A program made the position numbers and the translations under genes. Of a DNA stretch of 18,502 bases, positions 7,960 to 14,692 are shown in pieces. Location: the NCBI GenBank assembly GCA_002314775.1, contig DCHE01000088.1, forward strand, positions 144,167 to 162,668. The letters are read 5' to 3'. Source of the DNA: Lachnospiraceae bacterium UBA1760. GTDB taxonomy: Bacteria > Bacillota > Clostridia > Lachnospirales > Lachnospiraceae. The notes below the pieces were generated by a model that was given only the letters and a program-made list of their open reading frames with translations, did no database searches and was not told where the DNA came from. Each line of letters starts with the position of its first letter. The stretch's first letter is position 1.

Positions 7960-8769
7960 ATGAGACAGAGTATTAATTTTAAGAGAATCAGAAATGCAAG
8001 AGATTTTCTCGGAATCAAGAATTCTGAGGGAAGAGAGCTTGATCCAGCTTATCCTGGAGGAGTATTCATAAGATCAGCTAAGTTAGATTCTGCATCAGGC
8101 AAGGATATCAGTAAATTAATATACGAATATAATCTCTGCAAGATTATCGACCTTAGAAACTGGGAGGAAATAAAGGAATGTCCGGATGTCCCAATCGAGG
8201 GTGTAAAAAGCTATAATATTCAGATTCTCGATGCAAGTGTTCCGGGGATTAGCAGGGAAACCTTAGCAGACGAAGAACTGAAAAAAAAGGCAATCGAGTT
8301 ATGCGGTGGTGAGGACAAGCTTCATATGAGTGAGATGTACAGAAATCTGTGCAGAAGCGACAAATCATTAAGTGGTTTTAAGGAAGCTCTTCAGATTATC
8401 ATGAATATGGAGGCTGAGGAAGGAATACTCTGGCACTGTAGTGAGGGTAAGGACAGATGTGGAATCCTATCAGCTCTGTTTTTACACATTCTTGGCTTTG
8501 ATATGGACGTTATCTATGAGGATTATCTCGCATCCAACATTACTGCAAAGAAAAATGCCAATAAGCAGTACAAGATAATCAAGCTTATGACAAGAGATGA
8601 GGAGAAGGCGGCACTTGTGAGAAGCTTTCTAATAGTTGACAGATTGTATCTGGATGCATTTTTTGACGAGGCTGTTAAGAGGTTTGGCTCTGTTGATGAG
8701 CTGGTCTATACAGGTCTTGGTATTTCAAAAGATGAATGCTTAAGGTTTAGAGATAAGATACTAATATAG
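7960..8769 (+). CDS. Tyrosine-protein phosphatase of the Tyr_phosphatase3/LipA-like type
   Basis: The 269-residue protein has the HCX5R signature WHCSEGKDRCG, with nucleophile Cys160 and phosphate-binding Arg166. The N-terminal FKRIRNARDFLG and SAKLDSASGKD segments, and the KIIDLRNWEE strand, are typical of the bacterial family that includes Listeria LipA, whose members dephosphorylate phosphotyrosine and in some cases phosphoinositides. There is no signal peptide, so it should act in the cytoplasm, unlike secreted LipA. Start ATG 7960 follows AAGGGA. It lies 49 bases behind homocysteine synthase and is closed by a terminator. A physiological substrate cannot be read from the sequence; the tyrosine kinase about 2.5 kb downstream is one possible source of phosphotyrosine substrates. 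Confidence 0.85.
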   Translation: MRQSINFKRIRNARDFLGIKNSEGRELDPAYPGGVFIRSAKLDSASGKDISKLIYEYNLCKIIDLRNWEEIKECPDVPIEGVKSYNIQILDASVPGISRETLADEELKKKAIELCGGEDKLHMSEMYRNLCRSDKSLSGFKEALQIIMNMEAEEGILWHCSEGKDRCGILSALFLHILGFDMDVIYEDYLASNITAKKNANKQYKIIKLMTRDEEKAALVRSFLIVDRLYLDAFFDEAVKRFGSVDELVYTGLGISKDECLRFRDKILI

Positions 8770-8783
8770 AGAGAGAAATATGT

Positions 8784-8814
8784 AAGGATGCACAGTTTGG
8801 TGCATCCTTTTTTT
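8784..8814 (+). terminator. Intrinsic terminator after the phosphatase
   Basis: A perfect 10-bp stem (AAGGATGCAC at 8784-8793, GTGCATCCTT at 8800-8809) with a 6-base loop leads into seven Ts. It begins 15 bases after the stop codon and separates the metY unit from the next gene. Confidence 0.93.
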
Positions 8815-8836
8815 ACATTAAAAAATTATTTGATTA

Positions 8837-8865
8837 TTGTTTTATATCATTAATTGTGTTAACAT
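8837..8865 (+). promoter_or_regulatory. Candidate promoter of the sigma-like tail-anchored gene
   Basis: TTGTTT (8837-8842) and TAACAT (8860-8865) are 17 bases apart, with TGT just ahead of the -10 as an extended element. The leader would be about 55 bases. The region is AT-rich, so chance matches are possible. Confidence 0.45.
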
Positions 8866-8925
8866 ATTAATTGATAGGTTTAGCCTAAATTTTGAGACTA
8901 TATTTGGAAGAAGGAAGGTTTAGAT

Positions 8926-9963
8926 ATGGCAGAATATTTAGATCGTGATGATCCGCTTTATCCTGTAATTGAGAATATGATTGCTGGCGATTTTAGCAAT
9001 TACGAAGATTTCTACAATCTTACCATCAATAAATTTTATGGCTATGTATATAGAAACTTGAAGGATGTTGATAGGACCTATGACGTATTACCTGAGTTAT
9101 ACACACAGGTATGTACAGCGGTTGATCAGCTTGATACTCCTAAGGAATTCTATAATATGGCGGAGGTAACAGCGTACAATCTTTGTTGCCTTATCACTAA
9201 GAAGCCAAAGAGATTCGCTCTTGGTGGAAGTGTAGATCTTAATGCAGCTCCAATTGAGGATGACGGTTTCTTTGGGGGAAGAGACAGAGAGGTTATTGAG
9301 TACGAAGGAAGCGTACTTGATATCGATGACGATGGTAATGCAGTAGAAGAGAAGGTTGAGGAGAAGCCAGAAGTTAAGAAGTCTGAGACTACTAAGAAGG
9401 ATGATAAGCCTGCAGACAAGTCTGCTGACAAGTCTGCTGATAAGAAGCAGGAAAACTCAGGTAAGAGTAATCAGAATTCAAAGAATAATTCTGGTAATAA
9501 GAATAATTCTGGCAATAAGAATAATTCTGGTAATAAGAACAATTCTGGTAATAAGAACAATTCTGGTGATAAGAGTGGCTCTGGTAATAAGAATAATTCT
9601 GGCAACAAGAATAATTCTGCCAATAAGAACAAGACTGAGGGCGGTTCTAATGGACAGAATAAGAATGGTCAGAACAAGAATAATCAGAACAAGAATAATC
9701 AGAACAAGAATAATCAGAACAAGAATAATCAGAATAAGAACAGTTCTAATGACAAGAACTCAAAGTCAGGTAGTACAGATGTATTAAGAAGCAATAAGCC
9801 TAAGACTGAGGAGCAGACTAAGGGCATTGATACAAAGGCTAAGAAAGAGGAAGAGGTTGCAGAAGTAGTTCCAGCTTCTAATAATAAGCAGAAGATTATA
9901 ATTGCAATTGCAGTTGCGGTTGTGATTATTGCAATTATTCTTGCATTTGTGTTCATTAAATAG
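8926..9963 (+). CDS. Tail-anchored protein with sigma-70 region 2-like N-terminus and Asn/Lys repeat linker
   Basis: The 345-residue product has three parts. Residues 1 to about 95 are helical and read like region 2 of an ECF sigma factor: FYNLTINKFYGYVYRNLKD, then a PELYTQVCTAVDQL segment, then PKEFYNMAEVTAYNLCC in the place of the usual W-L-x-x-I-A-x-N helix. No sigma region 4 follows. Residues about 130-320 are charged, low-complexity linker with 6-residue GNKNNS units (about 187-236) and six 5-residue QNKNN units (244-273). A hydrophobic helix at 324-344 ends at the final Lys345, so the protein is tail-anchored with its N-terminus in the cytoplasm. ATG 8926 follows AAGGAAGG. Function is unknown; the sigma resemblance is my reading of the pattern and needs a profile search. 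Terminators lie on both sides, so it is monocistronic. Confidence 0.75.
   Translation: MAEYLDRDDPLYPVIENMIAGDFSNYEDFYNLTINKFYGYVYRNLKDVDRTYDVLPELYTQVCTAVDQLDTPKEFYNMAEVTAYNLCCLITKKPKRFALGGSVDLNAAPIEDDGFFGGRDREVIEYEGSVLDIDDDGNAVEEKVEEKPEVKKSETTKKDDKPADKSADKSADKKQENSGKSNQNSKNNSGNKNNSGNKNNSGNKNNSGNKNNSGDKSGSGNKNNSGNKNNSANKNKTEGGSNGQNKNGQNKNNQNKNNQNKNNQNKNNQNKNSSNDKNSKSGSTDVLRSNKPKTEEQTKGIDTKAKKEEEVAEVVPASNNKQKIIIAIAVAVVIIAIILAFVFIK
9484..9633 (+). repeat. Coding 18-nt tandem repeats (GNKNNS units)
   Basis: Seven to eight imperfect 18-base units (consensus GGTAATAAGAATAATTCT) encode Gly-Asn-Lys-Asn-Asn-Ser. Some units carry GDKSGS or ANKNKT variants. Silent C/T and A/G differences between units show they are old enough to have diverged. 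Confidence 0.9.
9655..9741 (+). repeat. Coding 15-nt tandem repeats (QNKNN units)
   Basis: Six 15-base units (consensus CAGAACAAGAATAAT) encode Gln-Asn-Lys-Asn-Asn. The central units at about 9685-9729 are nearly identical at the DNA level, suggesting recent slippage or unequal exchange. Because 15 is a multiple of three, copy changes would keep the reading frame. Confidence 0.9.
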
Positions 9964-10034
9964 TAGTTTTTGTTTGATTATATGATTCAACGTTTGGTTG
10001 AGCGTTTAAGCAAAAAAGTTAACGGAATTATGAT

Positions 10035-10074
10035 AGCGCATCACATAGTGAAACTATAGGATGCGCTTTCTCTT
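10035..10074 (+). terminator. Probable terminator after the tail-anchored gene
   Basis: AGCGCATC (10035-10042) pairs with GATGCGCT (10060-10067). An inner 5-bp stem ATAGT/ACTAT closes a GAA loop, and TTTCTCTT follows. The T tract is interrupted, so efficiency may be modest. A TATGAT at 10029-10034 just upstream could instead make this the leader hairpin of the dehydrogenase gene. Confidence 0.65.
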
Positions 10075-10102
10075 ATATTTATAAGAAGGATTGAGGAATG
10101 TT

Positions 10103-11086
10103 ATGAAGGTATTTGTGTACAGCTACAGAGAATTTGATGAAGATTTCTTTTTTAAAAAGTTTAGCAATGAATTAGGGATAGAAATCGGAAAGTGCACTAC
10201 TGCGCCAACCCTGGAGAATGCTGAATTAGCCAGGGGGTATGATGCAATAAGCATTATCACTACACCAGTCGATGAGGCACTAGTTGAAAGATTTCATGAA
10301 CTGGGTATCAAATTTATATCCACCAGAACGATAGGCTATGATCATATCGATGTAAAGAAGGCAAAGGAGCTTGGAATGCATGTTGGAAATGCAACCTATT
10401 CTCCTTGCTGTGTTGCAGATTATACAGTTATGCTAATGCTTATGACCATAAGGAAGATGAAGAGAATTATGCAAAGAGAGGATATTAATGATTTTTCACT
10501 TCCAGGTATTCAGGGAAGAGAACTGCACAATTTCACAGTTGGAATACTTGGAACTGGTAAGATTGGCTCTCAGGTTGCAAGGAATCTTTCGGGCTTCGGA
10601 TGCAGAGTATTGTTGTATGACAAATATGAGAATGATAAGGTAAAACAGTTTGGAGAATATGTGTCATTTGACAGAATACTAGAAGAGTGCGATATGATAT
10701 CTCTGCACATGCCATTATTAGATGATAATTTCCATATAATTGACAGAGAAGCAATTGAGAGAATGAAGGATGATGTTGTAATTATCAATACGGCTAGAGG
10801 AGGACTTATCGACACTGTAGCATTAATTGATGGACTGATGTCTGGGAAGGTAAGTGCGGCTGGACTTGATGTGGTTGAGGACGAGTTCGATATGTATTAC
10901 TATGACAGAAAGAGCGATATATTAGATAAGAAAAACCTGTATATACTAAGAGGCCTTCCTAATGTTATCATTACTCCTCACATGGCTTTTTATACAGATC
11001 AGGCAATCAGTGATATGGTAAAGCACTCACTTATGAGCTGTAAGATGGAGAATAACTGTGAAAATGATCCTTGGAGGGTAGTATGA
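10103..11086 (+). CDS. D-lactate dehydrogenase / D-2-hydroxyacid dehydrogenase, VanH-like
   Basis: The 327-residue NAD-dependent enzyme should reduce pyruvate or another 2-oxoacid to the D-hydroxyacid. The Rossmann motif GTGKIG is at 150-155. The catalytic set is Arg232 (NTARGGL), Glu261 (GLDVVEDE) and His293 (ITPHMAFYT), spaced as in Lactobacillus D-lactate dehydrogenase. The stretches YSPCCVADYTVMLMLM and LPNVIITPHMAFYT resemble VanH and fermentative D-LDH enzymes rather than phosphoglycerate dehydrogenases. No D-Ala-D-Lac ligase or VanX gene is nearby, so a fermentative role is the simpler reading. I chose ATG 10103 with GAGG at 10094-10097. An in-frame TTG at 10091 lies too close to the preceding hairpin and overlaps the ribosome binding site. 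No clear terminator follows. Confidence 0.85.
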   Translation: MKVFVYSYREFDEDFFFKKFSNELGIEIGKCTTAPTLENAELARGYDAISIITTPVDEALVERFHELGIKFISTRTIGYDHIDVKKAKELGMHVGNATYSPCCVADYTVMLMLMTIRKMKRIMQREDINDFSLPGIQGRELHNFTVGILGTGKIGSQVARNLSGFGCRVLLYDKYENDKVKQFGEYVSFDRILEECDMISLHMPLLDDNFHIIDREAIERMKDDVVIINTARGGLIDTVALIDGLMSGKVSAAGLDVVEDEFDMYYYDRKSDILDKKNLYILRGLPNVIITPHMAFYTDQAISDMVKHSLMSCKMENNCENDPWRVV

Positions 11087-11152
11087 TAATAAGATAATAT
11101 AGTGAGGTGTAGTGCAGGTGTGGTGAGATATGATATATTTCAATGAGAATTA

Positions 11153-11181
11153 TTTACAAAATAATTGATTAGTGATATATT
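11153..11181 (+). promoter_or_regulatory. Promoter of the tyrosine kinase/Wzz/LCP operon
   Basis: TTTACA (11153-11158) and TATATT (11176-11181) are 17 bases apart, and TGA immediately before the -10 gives an extended element. The predicted leader is about 94 bases, in which I see no riboswitch and only a weak 7-bp inverted repeat (11192-11198 with 11245-11251). The remaining gap from 11087 holds a GT-rich stretch at about 11101-11130 and no gene. Confidence 0.65.
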
Positions 11182-11281
11182 ATTCTTATATGTGTATGCA
11201 AATGCGTGAATTGTCATATAAAACATAACAAAACAAGATATTACCATACACTGTGCGTATTTGATGTGAAGGGGATATTCA

Positions 11282-11980
11282 ATGGAGCAGATAAAAACTA
11301 ATGACAAAATTGTTTTGTCTACGAGAGAAAGAGAGATATTCAAAACCCTAAGAACTAATATTGAGTTAAGTGGAATAGATGCTAAGACTATTGTAGTCAC
11401 AAGCTGCAGACCAAATGATGGAAAGTCTACAATTACATATTTTCTAGCGAATTCATTTGCAGAGCTTGAAAAAAAGACCTTGTTTATTGATGCAGATTTG
11501 AGAAAATCAGTATTTTATAGCGAGCATGGAATTGAGCCGCTTGATAAGGGACTTGTACATGTGCTTGCGGGTCAGATTAAGCCGGAGGAGGCAATTTATT
11601 CAGTTCAAAAAAGAAACCTTTATATTATGCCAATAGGAGTGTTTTCGAGAAATCCATCAGAGCTTTTATCCAATAAAAGGATGGACGATCTCCTTAAATA
11701 TGTGAAGGATAATTTTGATTATATAATTATAGATACTCCGCCAATCGGTTCGGTGATGGATGCGGCTATATTAGCCAATAAGGTTGATGCCACTATGCTC
11801 GTTGCCGCTCAGGGAGTTGTTAGCAAGCATATTGCAAAACAGGCAATTGATACGCTAAAGAATGCCAATCCAAATTTTCTTGGTGTAGTCCTTAATAAGG
11901 TCGATGTAAGGAAGGCTGGATATTACGGAAGAAGAAACTCGTATTATTATTCCTACAACGGATATTATGGCAAGTATTAG
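11282..11980 (+). CDS. Bacterial tyrosine kinase, CpsD/CapB type
   Basis: The 232-residue cytoplasmic protein has the three BY-kinase ATP-site motifs: Walker A around RPNDGKST (43-50, Lys48), Walker A' FIDADLR (D70, D72) and Walker B IIIDTPP (D151). The N-terminal EREIFKTLRTNIELS segment is the usual oligomerisation/activation helix. The C-terminus is a tyrosine cluster with nine Tyr in residues 214-232, the expected autophosphorylation tail. In Firmicutes such kinases need a separate membrane activator of the CpsC type, and that gene follows directly. The kinase would tune polymerisation and export of a surface polysaccharide. ATG 11282 follows AAGGGG at 11269-11274. It is the first gene of a three-gene operon. 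Confidence 0.92.
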   Translation: MEQIKTNDKIVLSTREREIFKTLRTNIELSGIDAKTIVVTSCRPNDGKSTITYFLANSFAELEKKTLFIDADLRKSVFYSEHGIEPLDKGLVHVLAGQIKPEEAIYSVQKRNLYIMPIGVFSRNPSELLSNKRMDDLLKYVKDNFDYIIIDTPPIGSVMDAAILANKVDATMLVAAQGVVSKHIAKQAIDTLKNANPNFLGVVLNKVDVRKAGYYGRRNSYYYSYNGYYGKY

Positions 11981-12004
11981 TATCAAATAATGAGGGAGAC
12001 TATT

Positions 12005-12727
12005 ATGAACGATAATTCTCGTCGAAAGAATGAAGAAGAATCTGAGATTGATTTATTAGAGCTTATAAGAGCAATATTGTACAGATGGTGGCTGGTTGTG
12101 ATAACCTCTGCAGTTGGAGCAGTAATAGGACTTGCAGTCACAGTGTTTTTTATAACACCAAAATACAGTTCACAGTATATGCTTTATATTTTAAGCAAAA
12201 GCACAAGTGTTACATCCTTAGCAGATATTCAGATAGGAAGTGCTCTTACTTCTGATTTTGCAGTTATTGCGACTTCAAAACCAGTTCTTGACACTGCTAT
12301 AGATAATTTGAAGAAGAATTATGGTAAGGAGTTTACAAGAGAACAGATAACAAGTATGCTCAAGGTTTCCAATAAGGATAACACTAGAATTCTTGTTATT
12401 GTTGCTACAAGCGCGAACCCAGAGGATGCAAGTGCAGTGGCGAATGCAATCGGAGAGGCTACGGCTCTTCAGATGGCAGATATTATGAAGACGGACCCAC
12501 CTACCACGGTAGAAAAAGCGGAGGTTTCATTAAACCCAATATCTCCGAATCTTAGAAAGAATGGAATACTTGGGTTTATGGCAGGATTTGTGCTTATTTG
12601 TATGATTCTGACAATACAGTTCCTTACAAATGACACCATTTGCAATGAGGCAGATGTTGAAAGATACCTCAATGCCCCAGTGCTGGTTACAATACCTATC
12701 GTGAAAGGCAAAAAAAGTGGCAAGTAG
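12005..12727 (+). CDS. Wzz/CpsC-type polysaccharide chain-length and kinase-activator protein
   Basis: The 240-residue membrane protein has two membrane helices, about 30-50 (after RAILYRWW) and about 188-208, bracketing an extracellular loop that begins ITPKYSSQYMLYI. A proline-containing stretch NPISPNLRKN before the second helix is the typical Wzz motif. The last cytoplasmic residues (about 209-240) would contact and activate the kinase encoded 24 bases upstream. The protein should set chain length of a surface polysaccharide. I chose ATG 12005, with AGGGAG at 11993-11998; the in-frame ATG at 11990 has no ribosome binding site of its own. The end of the gene overlaps the next by 11 bases. 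Confidence 0.88.
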   Translation: MNDNSRRKNEEESEIDLLELIRAILYRWWLVVITSAVGAVIGLAVTVFFITPKYSSQYMLYILSKSTSVTSLADIQIGSALTSDFAVIATSKPVLDTAIDNLKKNYGKEFTREQITSMLKVSNKDNTRILVIVATSANPEDASAVANAIGEATALQMADIMKTDPPTTVEKAEVSLNPISPNLRKNGILGFMAGFVLICMILTIQFLTNDTICNEADVERYLNAPVLVTIPIVKGKKSGK

Positions 12728-13733
12728 TAAGCATAAAAAGAGAAGTAAAAGAAAAAAAATAGTGTTTTGCCTGTATTTGGCCTCGGCACTGATGTTTTCG
12801 GCAGCGGCCATTCTCACTTCTATGCAGTTGGTTAAGGTTTACAGGGATAAAAACAAAAAAGTGACTGCGGGTATGGTTGTAGAGTCACAGAAGGTTGATG
12901 ACACTATTACATATAATAATAAAAAGTATTCATTGAACAGAAATTTGTACAAGGTTCTATTCATTGGTGAGGATGCAGTTGATGAGAGCGCGGTTCCGGG
13001 AACCATGGGATATGCGGGTCAGGCTGACTGCCTTATGCTTCTCACTTTTGATAAGGAGAAAAAGACAGTTAGTATTCTTGAAATATCGAGAGATACTATG
13101 GCGGATATTGATATGTATGACCTTACAGGCAATTATTTCGCAACGATTAATGCACAGATTGCACTTCAGTATTCGTATTCAATAGGTGGTGAATCCAGCT
13201 GCTATGCAACTAAGAAGTCTGTTCAGCATCTGTTAAACGATATTGGAATAGACGGTTATGTGTGTGTTAATATGAAGAATATCAACACAATAAATGATTT
13301 CCTGGGCGGAGTCACAGTAGAGATTGCGGAGGATTATACCGAGATAGATGCTTCTTTTGTAAAGGGTAGTACAGTCACACTTAAGGGTGGACTGGCAGAA
13401 AAGTTTGTCAGAAGCAGAGACTGTGAGATAGCCAAGAGTAATGAGCTTAGAATGGAAAGACAGGCACAATATGTGACTGGATTTGCAAAAAGAGTAAAAG
13501 AGCTTAGAAAGAACACCGATAATTTTTATGATGAATACTATGATATTCTATCTCCATATATCATTACGGATTTATCTGCGGATATGATTAACGAGCTTTC
13601 GACATATTCCTTTAGCAATGATATTTATACGCTTGAGGGCGAAGTGGTTCAGGGAGAAGTATATGAAGAGTATCACGTAGATGAAGAAATGCTTGAAGAT
13701 ATGGTAGTAAAGCTATTCTATTATGAAATTTAA
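12717..13733 (+). CDS. LytR-CpsA-Psr (LCP) family glycopolymer transferase
   Basis: The 338-residue protein has a Lys/Arg-rich cytoplasmic start, a membrane helix at about 15-37 and an extracellular LCP domain from about 75. Conserved pieces include YKVLFIGEDA, GQADCLMLLTFD (Asp104) and SILEISRDTMADI (Arg125), which bind the polyprenyl pyrophosphate and Mg. LCP enzymes attach wall polysaccharide or teichoic acid to peptidoglycan. The ADCLML sequence departs somewhat from the more common SDTMML. The start is GTG 12717, 11 bases inside the preceding Wzz gene, with a weak AAAGG upstream. Translation is therefore probably coupled. It should complete the pathway served by the kinase and Wzz proteins. 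Confidence 0.87.
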   Translation: MASSKHKKRSKRKKIVFCLYLASALMFSAAAILTSMQLVKVYRDKNKKVTAGMVVESQKVDDTITYNNKKYSLNRNLYKVLFIGEDAVDESAVPGTMGYAGQADCLMLLTFDKEKKTVSILEISRDTMADIDMYDLTGNYFATINAQIALQYSYSIGGESSCYATKKSVQHLLNDIGIDGYVCVNMKNINTINDFLGGVTVEIAEDYTEIDASFVKGSTVTLKGGLAEKFVRSRDCEIAKSNELRMERQAQYVTGFAKRVKELRKNTDNFYDEYYDILSPYIITDLSADMINELSTYSFSNDIYTLEGEVVQGEVYEEYHVDEEMLEDMVVKLFYYEI

Positions 13734-13740
13734 TTTTTTT

Positions 13741-13819
13741 ATATTGAAAAGACATGTATGATGTGATATATTTTGTGCTATCAGATTGTGTCATATACCT
13801 TTTGGGGTATTTTCAATAT
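13741..13819. repeat. 10-bp inverted repeat bracketing the surface-protein promoter
   Basis: ATATTGAAAA (13741-13750) and TTTTCAATAT (13810-13819) are perfect reverse complements 59 bases apart. The left arm contains the -35 box; the right arm falls in the expected mRNA leader. Inside, ATACC (13795-13799) and GGTAT (13806-13810) form a small hairpin. Confidence 0.75.
13744..13772 (+). promoter_or_regulatory. Promoter of the sortase-anchored surface protein
   Basis: TTGAAA (13744-13749) and TATATT (13767-13772) are 17 bases apart, with an extended TGA before the -10. The nine bases TGATATATT are the same as in the tyrosine kinase operon promoter. The -35 lies inside the left arm of a 10-bp inverted repeat (13741-13750 with 13810-13819). 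Confidence 0.7.
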
Positions 13820-13852
13820 TGGTATTTCGGACATATTTGAGGGAGGAGTAAT

Positions 13853-14524
13853 ATGAAGAAATTAGTAAAAAAGATGGCTGCAGTTATTCTGTCAGCAGTT
13901 CTAATAATGGGGATTGCGATAAGCTCGGTTGCGGCACCTAGTCCAAACAATACGGGTATTATTTCTGGAGCAGAGCCTGTAAACGAAAACGGGGAGAAGC
14001 TTAATAACCCGAAGCTTGTGGTTGAGGTTTCAACTGTTCCGGCAAAGTATGCAGAAGCAGTCGCAATGCTGACTGATGGTCATACTGTAAATGATTTAGT
14101 TGCAGGAATCATAGATCCAGAGAATATTGCAATACTTGATGTTAGAGACATAGAAGCATGGATGACAGATGGTTCGGATGTTCCATTTCCGCTTACTGTT
14201 AAGGTTAGCATTAGCCAGATAAAGAAGAGTACAGTTTGTGTTATTCTTCATTACAATGATGGAAAAGGAGCCTGGGAGAGGATTCCAACTACAGTTTATA
14301 ACGGATATGTTATAGCAACCTTTAGTTCTCTTTCACCAATCGCAGTTATTGTTGATAAGACCACATTGGATGGAAAGAATAATGGAACAACACCAGTTAC
14401 AGATCCTACATCAAAGACAGGTGATGAAACACCACTTGCACTTATCATAGCCGTAGCAGCTCTTTCATTGGGAGCAGTGATTTGTCTCATAGTTGCAAAG
14501 AAGAAGAGTAGAAGACATAGATAA
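13853..14524 (+). CDS. Secreted, sortase-anchored surface protein (KTGD sorting signal)
   Basis: The 223-residue protein has a clear signal peptide (KKLVKK, then a hydrophobic stretch ending SSVAA at about 28). A mature domain of about 150 residues ends in the FSSLSPIAVIV pattern often seen in Firmicutes surface proteins. The C-terminal sorting signal SKTGDE is at 187-192, then a hydrophobic helix at about 195-215 and the tail KKKSRRHR. The signal is the KTGD variant rather than classic LPXTG, so a class-specific sortase is expected elsewhere in the genome. The domain is probably beta-rich; its ligand is unknown. GGGAGGAG before ATG 13853 is a strong ribosome binding site. The gene has its own promoter and terminator, so it is monocistronic, though it lies next to the wall-polysaccharide operon. 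Confidence 0.82.
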   Translation: MKKLVKKMAAVILSAVLIMGIAISSVAAPSPNNTGIISGAEPVNENGEKLNNPKLVVEVSTVPAKYAEAVAMLTDGHTVNDLVAGIIDPENIAILDVRDIEAWMTDGSDVPFPLTVKVSISQIKKSTVCVILHYNDGKGAWERIPTTVYNGYVIATFSSLSPIAVIVDKTTLDGKNNGTTPVTDPTSKTGDETPLALIIAVAALSLGAVICLIVAKKKSRRHR

Positions 14525-14541
14525 TTAGTATATCAGGAAAG

Positions 14542-14571
14542 ATTCCAGGGATTTTCTCCCTGGAATTTTTT
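14542..14571 (+). terminator. Intrinsic terminator after the surface protein
   Basis: TTCCAGGGA (14543-14551) and TCCCTGGAA (14557-14565) form a perfect stem extended by one A-T pair, with a 5-base loop and a T tract at 14566-14571. Confidence 0.93.
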
Positions 14572-14623
14572 GTCTGAGAATGGCGGATTTGCATTAACTG
14601 TAAGTAACAAATCACATATACCC

Positions 14624-14652
14624 TTGACATGGCAAAGAGTACAATCTAAAAT
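14624..14652 (+). promoter_or_regulatory. Strong sigma-A-type promoter for the methyltransferase operon
   Basis: A perfect -35 TTGACA (14624-14629) is followed 17 bases later by TAAAAT (14647-14652). The transcription start would be near 14659, about 34 bases before the methyltransferase ATG. This also argues against any translation start upstream of 14693. Confidence 0.8.
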
Positions 14653-14692
14653 GTACATTAACTATGCGATGAGTTTTTTAAGTGAGGAAATA

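Noticed and set aside
9484..9741. CRISPR-like repeat array
   Set aside because: Repeats are contiguous, without spacers, and encode a low-complexity protein linker in frame.
9150..9787. Long open frames in other phases over the Asn/Lys repeat region
   Set aside because: They are by-products of the repeat composition; no ribosome binding site or plausible protein sequence.
11101..11130. GT-rich stretch after the dehydrogenase gene
   Set aside because: Unusual composition, but no repeat unit, hairpin or reading frame that can be defended.
14640..14645. TACAAT as -10 box for the methyltransferase promoter
   Set aside because: It is only 10 bases from the TTGACA box; TAAAAT at 14647-14652 gives the correct 17-base spacing.
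14570..14692. Longer N-terminus for the rRNA methyltransferase
   Set aside because: A TTGACA/TAAAAT promoter lies inside this stretch and the frame begins in the preceding terminator; ATG 14693 has a good ribosome binding site and matches the family start.
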